Positions 9,778 through 17,875 of a DNA stretch of 64,000 bases are shown one piece after another. The stretch's first letter is position 1. Each line of letters opens with the position of its first letter. The notes beneath the pieces are model-generated. The model saw nothing but the letters and a program-made list of their open reading frames with translations, did not search any database and was not told where the DNA came from. This DNA is from Sporosarcina sp. ACRSM (GTDB taxonomy: Bacteria; Bacillota; Bacilli; Bacillales_A; Planococcaceae): positions 1 to 64,000 of the forward strand of contig NZ_JAKRNU010000007.1 of the NCBI RefSeq assembly GCF_022346545.1, read 5' to 3'. Position numbers and translations under genes: made by a program.

Positions 9778-9823
9778 GTATTATTTTAAAATTTTCGCAA
9801 AAATGTTACAGAAGGTGATGATG

Positions 9824-11146
9824 ATGTTGAAAAATGAAAAGTCTTTCCTCCCTTTCTTCAAGTTTGCCGTCAATCATGTCGGAGTCGGTATCCATGCCAT
9901 CAATCAGGACGGACAAACTGTTATTTACAATGACAAGATGAAAGAAATCGAGGGTCTCGCGCTAGAAGATGTCGGGGATCGTTCCATTTTGGAATTGTTC
10001 AATTTTGAACAAGAAGAGAGTACGCTGTTAAAAGTGCTACATAGTGGCAAAGAACAATTGAATGTGAAACAGACCTATTGGAACCGGAATGGAACGGAAA
10101 TTACAACCATTAATGACACATACCCCATTTGGGATGGGGATACACTGATCGGTGCAATTGAGTTGGCAAGCGATGTAACCGCGCTTGAAAAATTTGTTTT
10201 TCAACCCTTTCGGAAAAATAGTGATCCTGTCACGTTCAGTCAAATTATTGCAGAATCCGAATCGATGAAAGCGGTCATCTCCACCGCAAGAAAAGCGGCA
10301 CGTGCAAAATTACCGGTCCTCTTAATTGGTGAAACGGGTACTGGAAAAGACCTGATTGCAGAAAGTATCCATCATGAGTTAACGCCTTCCAACGACCGGT
10401 TCTATACGCTATATTGCCATAGTTCCAACCCAGATCTGATTGAAAAATTGCGGGATAATCTGAATGGTGAAGAACCACTCTCCTTGTTTTGTGAACGGAT
10501 CGACTTGTTGTCCATCCCTCTCCAGCAGAAATTGCTGGCTATCTTGGATGCAGCGTCGCATGAAAATCGCTTATTCTTGGCCAGTATCGGAGAGGATCCC
10601 GTCGAATTGATCGCTTCAGGTTCATTATTAAAAGAGCTCTATTACTTTTTCTCTTCATTCGCAATCCGCATTCCGCCTTTGCGCAAACGGACGGAGGACA
10701 TTATGCCGTACATCTCCGCCTATTTGACGAGACGTGCGGAGCGATTTGGCTCTGCTCTGGAAGGGATTTCAAGTGAAGTGGAACAGCTATTCCACGAATA
10801 TGATTGGCCTGGCAATATACGCGAGCTCGGATTATTGCTGGATGAGGTGACGTCACTCGCTACAACGGAAACAGTCATCACTTATGATATGCTCCCGCTC
10901 CACTTCAAAATGAAAAGTGAGAAAACGACGGAAGAACCGAAGCAAGCTTCGGATTTCATCGTCCAACCCGGGAAGGACTTGTTGCCGCTCGACCAATTTT
11001 TGCGAGAAGCGGAAGCCTATTATATTCAAAAGGCCATGAAGCATAATGAGGAAAATGTGACGAAGACAGCAAAAGCGCTTGGTATGAGTAGACAAAATCT
11101 GCAATATCGATTGCGAAAAATAAAAAACGAGGAAAAGGCTCCTTAA
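9824..11146 (+). CDS. rocR: RocR-type regulator with degenerate AAA+ domain
   Basis: The 440-residue protein has a PAS domain (about 10-125), an AAA+ domain (about 145-370) and a Fis-type helix-turn-helix at the end (NVTKTAKALGMSRQNLQYRL). Walker A is intact (GETGTGKD). The ESELFG and GAFTGA segments that contact sigma-54 are missing, and the Walker B LDE is replaced by FCERIDLL. It therefore should not activate sigma-54 RNA polymerase. TyrR of enteric bacteria is a known case of such a protein acting at sigma-70 promoters. AGAAGG at 9810-9815 favours the third of three consecutive ATGs. It is divergent from rocA, its probable target. Confidence 0.85.
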   Translation: MLKNEKSFLPFFKFAVNHVGVGIHAINQDGQTVIYNDKMKEIEGLALEDVGDRSILELFNFEQEESTLLKVLHSGKEQLNVKQTYWNRNGTEITTINDTYPIWDGDTLIGAIELASDVTALEKFVFQPFRKNSDPVTFSQIIAESESMKAVISTARKAARAKLPVLLIGETGTGKDLIAESIHHELTPSNDRFYTLYCHSSNPDLIEKLRDNLNGEEPLSLFCERIDLLSIPLQQKLLAILDAASHENRLFLASIGEDPVELIASGSLLKELYYFFSSFAIRIPPLRKRTEDIMPYISAYLTRRAERFGSALEGISSEVEQLFHEYDWPGNIRELGLLLDEVTSLATTETVITYDMLPLHFKMKSEKTTEEPKQASDFIVQPGKDLLPLDQFLREAEAYYIQKAMKHNEENVTKTAKALGMSRQNLQYRLRKIKNEEKAP

Positions 11147-11165
11147 TGCCTTCTCCTCGTTTTTT
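11126..11165 (+). terminator. Terminator of rocR
   Basis: AACGAGGA pairs with TCCTCGTT across an inner GGC/GCC stem, followed by six T. The stem starts within the last codons of the gene. Confidence 0.8.
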
Positions 11166-11167
11166 GT

Positions 11168-11282
11168 ATTGTCCAGACTCCAGCGGCCAGATGCTCGGGT
11201 CATAAGCAATCCTGCTCTGTGGCAAAGAGCGCCACGTCGCTGGATCGACTTATGCCTGTCGCATCTGAACGGCCGCTTCCGC
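11168..11282. repeat. Long imperfect palindromic intergenic repeat
   Basis: The outer arms GCGGCCAGATGC and GCATCTGAACGGCCGC, and the inner arms CATAAGC and CTTATG, form a hairpin of about 110 nt. The layout resembles a repeat I know from many Bacillus intergenic regions (CCAGCGCC...CTCGGGTCATAAGC...CTTATG...GGCGC). Only one copy is in this window, so the family link rests on memory. Confidence 0.55.
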
Positions 11283-11288
11283 ATTTCT

Positions 11289-11663
11289 TTATTGCCCTGA
11301 TCTTTCAATCCAGTCTTTCAACTTGTCTTTCAGGGAGTTGAAGCCTTCTGCGTCTCTTTCTTTGACACGCGCTTGTAGTGATTTACGCGGTTGGTCATTT
11401 CTTTTTGCCGGCGGCGGTGACTCTTGGAGCGCACGGATGGATAAACTGATTTTCCCTGCACCTTCATCGACTTCCAGCACTTTGACATTCACTTCTTGCC
11501 CAACCGAAAGAAAGTCATGAATATCTTTTACAAATCCATACGTAATTTCCGAAATGTGAACGAGCCCTTGTGTTTCTTCATCCAGTGCGACAAACGCACC
11601 ATATGGCTGGATACCTGTAACTTTTCCGGAAAGCTCTTCACCCGCTTCATATTTTTTTGCCAT
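11289..11663 (-). CDS. yugI: S1-domain general stress protein YugI
   Basis: The 124-residue protein has one S1 RNA-binding domain (residues 1-75: GKVTGIQPYGAFVALDEETQ, GLVHISEI, GKISLSIRAL) and a charged C-terminal tail. YugI (GSP13) associates with ribosomes in B. subtilis and is induced by general stress. The length matches the family. It is monocistronic and is followed by a long palindromic repeat. Confidence 0.92.
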   Translation of the reverse strand: MAKKYEAGEELSGKVTGIQPYGAFVALDEETQGLVHISEITYGFVKDIHDFLSVGQEVNVKVLEVDEGAGKISLSIRALQESPPPAKRNDQPRKSLQARVKERDAEGFNSLKDKLKDWIERSGQ

Positions 11664-11827
11664 TTGAAACAGCTCCCAATCTATTTTGTATCGTATCTGC
11701 CGTTAAGGCCATCCAAAATTATACCATGTTTGAGAGTGCCGGGCAAAAAGTTGACTGGAATTATCCGAAAATTAATAAGATTCATCAGGCCTCAATCTCT
11801 ATACGCTTTTACAATAAAAACCGGCGG

Positions 11828-13978
11828 CTATTTTTCGATTTCTTCCCAATCCCTATAAATCGAGGTGATTTTCCAGCCGATCTTATCATCCGCTTCCAAA
11901 TCAATGTAAAAATGAGCCATGTTTCCCCGTATCCATGCAATTGAACCATCTGAAGAATCCCATAGAAGTCCATCCACTTCATCTAGATGAAAATTCTCTT
12001 GTTCCCAATCCGCAAGATACGTTTCAAGCGGCTGCGGGTTGTCCCTCGGCGTATACAGATGCCACATTGTTACGGGGTCCTTTTGGTCATTTGCCAAATA
12101 ATACATACCGAAAATAACGAAAGGATGCACGTCTTGTAACAAGGTGGAATCATTGTTCGCCGTATAGAGCCTGTACGTGTCCTCCACTAACTGATCAAAA
12201 GATGGATCAGGGAAAGCGACAATATCAAAACCTTTATCAGGTTGTAAAATCCCTTTCATCTCAAATGTATGAAGCTTGCCCGCCTTGGCGAGTCCCATTG
12301 CATAACTCAAATGATAGGCAGTGAAACGGCTTTGGGTTTCGGAATGTGTCCATCCACTCGCTTCCATTTCACGAATTATATTTCTCATTACATATGCAGA
12401 TGGAGACTCTTCTCCACCCGATGCGATTCTCTTCCAAGCTGTCTGTACCTCTTCTGTTATTTTTCCATCGGGGCCAATGATCCGGTTCGTTTCTGAGTCG
12501 GTAATCATTCCATAAAATAAAGTTGAATAGTAATCCCTTAGCGACATATATGGCAATTCAATTTCATCACTTGCCAACAACGTATATTCGATTTCCACTA
12601 AATCATCCACCTTTTCCGCATATGTCCTATTCAAGTCTGGTACAGGGGTTGAAGATTCCAATTGCGTAATATAACCTGCCAAATCCGGGTGGATGGATGC
12701 TTTCATTTGCGCGCTTAACTCATTTCTTGAAAAAGCGGGAACTACATTGTCCCATTGTGGCATAGACGTTAAGTATAGATTTTGCTCTTCCATACGATTG
12801 AGTGCCTGTTGTAATTCTTCCGGGTACGATTCTTTATTGCCAAGAAACTTTTCAATTTGAACAGTTCCTTCCACCTTAGCCTCTTCAATAAGCAATTGGT
12901 GTTGAAATGTAAATGTTATATAAGATTCTCGGATATCATACATCTGTTTCATATACTCACTGATAAATTTCGCACTTTTCTCTTTGTCGGAGGTTAATGG
13001 CTGTTTAATGAGTTGTTCCACCATCTCGGATGGCAATGCCAGTTGCCTGATGATTTCATCGTATTGCTTTTTAAGCTTTTTCTTATTCAGCCGACCGGTT
13101 TCTGCAAGGCTGAATGCTTCATGTTCAATCCTTCTTTCAAAATCCTCCCTCGCTTGTTTTCCATATGCGGTAAAGTAATAATAGTTTTGATGGTCTTCTT
13201 CAGTACTTTCTTTCAAGCCCAATTGCTCATAGCGGCTTGCAATTTCTTCTTCAAAAGATTCTTTTAGCTGTTCGATATATTTTTCTCCTGAAGCTTTTTG
13301 ATACTCATCCCCTGTAACAATTGGGATGAGTATGATTGCAGCTAAAGCGATTAGTCCGATGCCCCAGGATAGGAGGATCTTTTTGGAACTCCTATTTTTC
13401 TTTCGGACCGGCTTCTGCCTCTCTTGTTTCGGTGGTGTAAAGACTTGATCTTTCCGGAATGAAAGTCGTATTCTCTCATACGATTTTTCAAGAAACGCCA
13501 GTCGTTTATCCAATAGGGGACGCCCAATCCCGGACGCAAGTTGGTCTATTGCTTGCGTGATTTGCTCCTTTACGGCCTCCTTTGGAATCCCTACAATCTT
13601 AGCGATTTCTACCTCATTCATCTGATGGAACCGGGACAATATGAAGCTCATTTTTGCTTCCCTGTCCAAATGAAGAATGAGCGCATGCATTTCCCGATCC
13701 TCTTCGAACGGTGAGATCGCTTCTTCTGGATCCGTCCGCTGTAAGGATGGTAGATTTTCTAGCACAGCTCGATAGAAGCGTTCCTTCAGTCCGTCTTCAT
13801 CCGTCACGTTTTCCAATTCCGCAACCATTTGACGAAATGTTTCCTCTGTCACTTCTGCGGCTTGTTGTTGTGTACAGCCATATTGAATCGCAAATAATTC
13901 GATCTTTGCACAATAGTGATCCATCCACTTTTCAAAGGCGGTCGGATCTTCATCCCGCATTCGTTCATATCTCCCCAC
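11828..13978 (-). CDS. Membrane-anchored ECF-sigma-like protein, paralogue 2
   Basis: The product is 716 residues. Residues about 15-80 resemble ECF sigma region 2 (AIQYGCTQQQAAEVTEETF), and 105-150 resemble region 4 with an HTH (HQMNEVEIAKIVGIPKEAVK). A basic linker, one transmembrane helix (about 201-220, LIALAAIILIPIV) and an outer domain of about 490 residues follow. Positive charges before the helix predict N-in/C-out. A GTG start is chosen because GGGGGAG lies 5 nt before it and it equals the paralogue in length; an ATG 39 bp upstream is possible. It follows its paralogue by about 90 bp. There is no anti-sigma gene nearby. No family name is recognised; the function is unknown. Confidence 0.75.
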   Translation of the reverse strand: MGRYERMRDEDPTAFEKWMDHYCAKIELFAIQYGCTQQQAAEVTEETFRQMVAELENVTDEDGLKERFYRAVLENLPSLQRTDPEEAISPFEEDREMHALILHLDREAKMSFILSRFHQMNEVEIAKIVGIPKEAVKEQITQAIDQLASGIGRPLLDKRLAFLEKSYERIRLSFRKDQVFTPPKQERQKPVRKKNRSSKKILLSWGIGLIALAAIILIPIVTGDEYQKASGEKYIEQLKESFEEEIASRYEQLGLKESTEEDHQNYYYFTAYGKQAREDFERRIEHEAFSLAETGRLNKKKLKKQYDEIIRQLALPSEMVEQLIKQPLTSDKEKSAKFISEYMKQMYDIRESYITFTFQHQLLIEEAKVEGTVQIEKFLGNKESYPEELQQALNRMEEQNLYLTSMPQWDNVVPAFSRNELSAQMKASIHPDLAGYITQLESSTPVPDLNRTYAEKVDDLVEIEYTLLASDEIELPYMSLRDYYSTLFYGMITDSETNRIIGPDGKITEEVQTAWKRIASGGEESPSAYVMRNIIREMEASGWTHSETQSRFTAYHLSYAMGLAKAGKLHTFEMKGILQPDKGFDIVAFPDPSFDQLVEDTYRLYTANNDSTLLQDVHPFVIFGMYYLANDQKDPVTMWHLYTPRDNPQPLETYLADWEQENFHLDEVDGLLWDSSDGSIAWIRGNMAHFYIDLEADDKIGWKITSIYRDWEEIEK

Positions 13979-14068
13979 GCAATCTCCCCCTTCCCCTTCA
14001 AAGCCCAGATTTTTCATTCATCCTTAGACGGAGGGACAAGTTGCGCCCCCCTCTGATGTGAGTCCTCT

Positions 14069-16219
14069 TTATTCAAAAATAGGAGCCTCATAATGAAAAT
14101 GTTGGACAAGCCAAATATGATCTAGATTCTTGATCATCATCGCTCCCGCAGAAGTGGAACGGTCTGTTTCTACCCAAATAGTGCCTGTGTTATCATCGGA
14201 CTTGCTGAACTGCACATGATCGACTTGAGAAAGGTCAATGTGCACCTGTTCCCACCCGTTTATGTATTCCTCAAACGTCAGTGACCCATAAAGAGTCCCG
14301 AAAAGTTGCTCCATCGTCTCGATGTCTTCATGATTATTCGCCATGATGAACATCAAAAAAATGACTATCGGATGAACGTCTCGCAATACTTTCCGATCAT
14401 ATTCGACAGAGAACCGTTCGTACGTATCTTCTACTAGTCGCTCAAATTGCGAATCAGGTAACGAGACTATATCGGAATCATGTCCGGTTGAAATGATTCC
14501 GCTTAATTTAAAGTTTTGCAGTCGGCCTTCCTTTGCCAGTAGTACCGCATGACTGATATGGTACTCAGTTACACGTCTTTGGCTTTCAGATTCCGCCCAA
14601 TCATTCGCTTCCATTTCACCAATGATTTTTTGTAAAATGATTGCGGAAGGTGATGTTCCTCCATTGGAAGCGATTGTCCGCCAAGCCGCACGTACTTCCT
14701 CTTTCACGGTTCCATCTTGGCCGTAAATAAGATCGGGTTCGTAGCCTCCTATGAGCGTATAGAGCAATTCCTGATAGGAATGCTCCAACATGTAATAGAA
14801 GTTTTCACCCTCCCAACTGGCAAGTAATGATTTTTCCATGTCTAGTAAGTATTCAATAGATTCATTGTAGGAGTAGGCCAAATCCGGGTAATCGACAAAC
14901 GGGGTCGATTCTAACAGCGTTACGTAACCTCCTAGATCCTTATGAAGTGAGGCACGCATCTGCGCACTGATTTCATTCTTTTGAAATATAGGAACAATGG
15001 TATGCCACTGCGGTACGACAGTCGGGTAGATATTTTGCGTCCTCATTCCTTTCACGGCTTTTTGAATTTTTTCCGGAAGGATCGACTGTTCGGGGTCCAT
15101 CTCGCCGTTTGCCATTGCTTGTTCAATTACTGTAGGATATTCAGACAACAACATTTGGTAGGCATTTTGAAATTCGTAATAGCGCTCCATATACTCTTTT
15201 ATGAATCGTTCACTTTGCTCCCGATCATTTGTCAGCGGTTTTTTGATGAGCTTTTCAAGCATTTCAGATGGAAACGCTAAGGTCTCGCTGATTGCTGCGT
15301 ACTGTTCTTTGGCGTTCTTCCGATTGATTGTCCCCGTATCTTGTAGTTCCTTTTCGAGTCTACGCGTTAAATTTTGGAATTCCATTTGCGCCTCCCTACC
15401 ATAAAAGTCCAAATAGGTATTTTGCGCATCTTCTTCCGTTGATTGAGGTAAGCCCAGCTTCGCATAACGGGTTGACATCTCGTCCTCAAATAACGTCTTG
15501 AAACGCTCCAAATATTTTTCAGCTGCCTTTTTTTGATAATCCTCACTCGTGAGGACAGAGGACACAATGAGAGCAAGCAAAATGAGAAGACCCACTGGCC
15601 AAAGGAGCATCCTTTTTTTAGGGGTTTTCTTTTTTATAATTTTTTCGTTTTCTAGCTCTTCAGCTACAAAAATCCGTTCTTTTCTGAATGTGGGACGCAG
15701 TCTTCCATAAGACAACTTGAGGAACTCAAGCTGTTTTGTCATTTGCGGACGGTCACTTTCCTTGGCGAGCTGCAGAAACGCTTGATCAATCGCGTCTTTG
15801 ACGGCTTCTACGGAAATTTCCAAAAGGGCGGCGATATCGCTATCATCCATCTCATGAAACATTGCTAGAATCAAAGAGAACTTTAGATCCCTTGGCAGAT
15901 GGATGATTTTTTCATGTAAATGGCGGTCTTCTTCAAACGGTAAAAAGGAAGTATCCAAAGACTCTTCCATTGCCATCCCGTCCAGCTTTTCCACTACCTT
16001 GTGAAAGAGTGTGATCGGATTCCATTCCTCTTCCCGCTGATCAAGCAAATCCAAATAACAAGAGCGAAATACTTCCTCCGTTACGTTTCGCGCCTGTTCC
16101 CTTGTACAACCGTATTGGATGGCCAATCGCTCAATGCGGTTAGCATTTCTATCTATCCATCCCTCAAATGTGGAAACATTCTCTGGGATCGTTTGTTGTA
16201 CCAATTCGTTTTTCTCCAT
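14069..16219 (-). CDS. Membrane-anchored ECF-sigma-like protein, paralogue 1
   Basis: The 716-residue protein has region-2-like residues 17-80 (AIQYGCTREQARNVTEEVF) and region-4-like residues 102-152 (MDDSDIAALLEISVEAVKDA). A Lys-rich stretch (193-203), one transmembrane helix (204-224) and a 490-residue outer domain follow. The domain order and many blocks, such as SPSAI/YVM..II.EMEA..W and DVHPIVIF, are shared with the downstream gene along its whole length. This points to tandem duplication followed by divergence. AAAGGGG precedes the ATG by 10 nt. It is divergent from an NSS symporter gene. It could be a transmembrane transcription regulator or a sigma released by proteolysis; neither is shown. 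Confidence 0.78.
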   Translation of the reverse strand: MEKNELVQQTIPENVSTFEGWIDRNANRIERLAIQYGCTREQARNVTEEVFRSCYLDLLDQREEEWNPITLFHKVVEKLDGMAMEESLDTSFLPFEEDRHLHEKIIHLPRDLKFSLILAMFHEMDDSDIAALLEISVEAVKDAIDQAFLQLAKESDRPQMTKQLEFLKLSYGRLRPTFRKERIFVAEELENEKIIKKKTPKKRMLLWPVGLLILLALIVSSVLTSEDYQKKAAEKYLERFKTLFEDEMSTRYAKLGLPQSTEEDAQNTYLDFYGREAQMEFQNLTRRLEKELQDTGTINRKNAKEQYAAISETLAFPSEMLEKLIKKPLTNDREQSERFIKEYMERYYEFQNAYQMLLSEYPTVIEQAMANGEMDPEQSILPEKIQKAVKGMRTQNIYPTVVPQWHTIVPIFQKNEISAQMRASLHKDLGGYVTLLESTPFVDYPDLAYSYNESIEYLLDMEKSLLASWEGENFYYMLEHSYQELLYTLIGGYEPDLIYGQDGTVKEEVRAAWRTIASNGGTSPSAIILQKIIGEMEANDWAESESQRRVTEYHISHAVLLAKEGRLQNFKLSGIISTGHDSDIVSLPDSQFERLVEDTYERFSVEYDRKVLRDVHPIVIFLMFIMANNHEDIETMEQLFGTLYGSLTFEEYINGWEQVHIDLSQVDHVQFSKSDDNTGTIWVETDRSTSAGAMMIKNLDHIWLVQHFHYEAPIFE

Positions 16220-16369
16220 GAAACTTCAACCCCTTTAACGCAACAACTTCCTTAGTACCACTATACCAGAACAAATATAGGGAAAACGGTTAGATATTTT
16301 GTCGAAATTTGTTACATATAATGATGGCTTTCGATTTTATTTCGTGTAAAATAAATGAGGTCTTATAAA

Positions 16370-17716
16370 ATGAAAGTGTGGTTGGTTATGAAACAACGGG
16401 ATCAATGGTCTTCAAAAATCGGGTTCGTTCTCGCTGCTGCGGGCAGTGCGATCGGCCTCGGTGCAATTTGGAAATTCCCTTATATGACGGGGACGAATGG
16501 CGGGAGTGTTTTCCTTCTCCTCTTCATTATTTGTACGATAGCAATCGGGTTACCGATTTTGCTCGCGGAATTTGTTATCGGTCGGATGGGACAGGCCGAC
16601 GCCGTTACTTCCCTTAAACGGTTGGCAAAAGGGCGCAACTGGCAGTTTATCGGTTGGATGGGCTTGACCGCTTCATTCATCATCCTGTCCTTTTACAGTG
16701 TCGTTGGGGGATGGATTTTATCTTATTTGGCACGTTCCCTTATTTTCAAACTGGACACCGTCAATCACGTTGACCTTTTCAATTCCATCATTGCCAGTCC
16801 CGTGGAAGTCTTACTGGGTCAAGCCGTGTTCCTGCTCTTGACGGTATGGATCGTTCAAAGCGGAGTGCAAAGCGGGATTGAACGGGCGAGTCGTTGGATG
16901 ATGCCGCTTCTGTTCATCTTCTTCATTGTCCTGGCAATCCGTTCCCTGACATTGGAAGGGGCGATGGACGGGGTTCGCTTCCTATTCGTACCCGATTGGT
17001 CTTATTTGACAGGTTCGACGGTATTACTTGCACTAGGGCAAGCTTTCTTCTCTTTAAGCGTTGGAGTGACGGCGATGATGACGTATGCTTCTTATTTGCC
17101 GAAAGAGGAACGGTTAGGGCAATCCGCTGTCAATGTTTCGATTTTAAATATTGTCATTTCTGTTTTAGCAGGACTTGTCATTTTCCCAGCCGTATTTGCG
17201 CTCGGACAATCGCCTGCGGAAGGTCCTGGATTGATTTTCGTCATTTTACCGGCTATTTTTAATCAGATTCCATTCGGCAATGTGTTTATGATTATTTTCT
17301 TTGTCTTAATGCTGTTCGCAACACTCACTTCATCGATTGCGATGCTTGAAATTGTCGTATCGACCGGTATCCGTGAAAAACGCAACCGTCGAAAAATGGC
17401 TGCATGGGTGTTTGGTCTTCTGATTTTTATCGTCGGTATCCCAAGTGCCTTATCGTTTGGCATTCTTTCCGACGTCAACCTTTTTGGTGGGACAATCTTC
17501 GACTTCGCGGATACGATCACAAGCCGGATCATGATGCCACTTGGCGCACTGCTCACCTCCATTTTTGTAGGTTTTGTACTGACTAAAAAACAGACGGACG
17601 AAGAATTGCGGATGCATCCGGCTATGAATGCACTCTGGCGATTTCTTGTAAGATTTGTCGTGCCGATTGCCATCATCTTCATTTTTGTTACATGGATTTT
17701 TGAATTGCGTGGGTGA
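16370..17716 (+). CDS. Sodium-dependent symporter, NSS (SNF) family
   Basis: The 448-residue membrane protein has about 11 helices. It opens with the family hallmark SKIGFVLAAAGSAIGLGAIWKFPY, which includes the Na+-site residues of helix 1. Bacterial homologues such as LeuT and MhsT carry amino acids with Na+. The unwound-helix region GAIWKFPY and the helix-6 area LALGQAFFSLSVGVTAMMTY are intact. The TGAGGTC site favours this ATG, while the conserved part begins six residues later at MKQRDQWSSK (16388). The substrate is not deducible. Confidence 0.9.
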   Translation: MKVWLVMKQRDQWSSKIGFVLAAAGSAIGLGAIWKFPYMTGTNGGSVFLLLFIICTIAIGLPILLAEFVIGRMGQADAVTSLKRLAKGRNWQFIGWMGLTASFIILSFYSVVGGWILSYLARSLIFKLDTVNHVDLFNSIIASPVEVLLGQAVFLLLTVWIVQSGVQSGIERASRWMMPLLFIFFIVLAIRSLTLEGAMDGVRFLFVPDWSYLTGSTVLLALGQAFFSLSVGVTAMMTYASYLPKEERLGQSAVNVSILNIVISVLAGLVIFPAVFALGQSPAEGPGLIFVILPAIFNQIPFGNVFMIIFFVLMLFATLTSSIAMLEIVVSTGIREKRNRRKMAAWVFGLLIFIVGIPSALSFGILSDVNLFGGTIFDFADTITSRIMMPLGALLTSIFVGFVLTKKQTDEELRMHPAMNALWRFLVRFVVPIAIIFIFVTWIFELRG

Positions 17717-17742
17717 TAGGGATGGGTTGCTGTTTTTGAGAT

Positions 17743-17795
17743 TTTGAGCGTTGGAGATGTTGGTTTAAGCGCGAGGGGTTACTCTTTGAGCACGA
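17743..17795 (+). repeat. Short 21-bp periodic repeat, three degenerate units
   Basis: TTTGAGCG (17743), TTTAAGCG (17764) and TTTGAGCA (17785) are spaced by exactly 21 bp. The core matches the large array at 52714-53352. It lies between the NSS symporter gene and the chemoreceptor terminator. Confidence 0.65.
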
Positions 17796-17835
17796 AAAAT
17801 CCTTTTCAAACATGAAACATAGATATGAAGAACAG

Positions 17836-17869
17836 AAAGACCCATGGATTTCCATATCCATGGGTCTTT
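17836..17869. terminator. Terminator after the chemoreceptor gene
   Basis: A 14-bp perfect stem (AAAGACCCATGGAT and its complement) with a 6-nt loop. T-rich tails on both strands allow it to serve the converging genes. Confidence 0.85.
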
Positions 17870-17875
17870 TCCTTT

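Noticed and set aside
9688..9823. Sigma-54 (-24/-12) promoter for rocA
   Set aside because: No GG-N10-GC element of the form TGGCAC-N5-TTGC was found on the minus strand.
16220..16354. ECF-type autoregulatory promoter (AAC at -35, CGT at -10) before the sigma-like genes
   Set aside because: TGTAAC and CGTTTT are present, but 22 bp lie between AAC and CGT instead of about 16-17.
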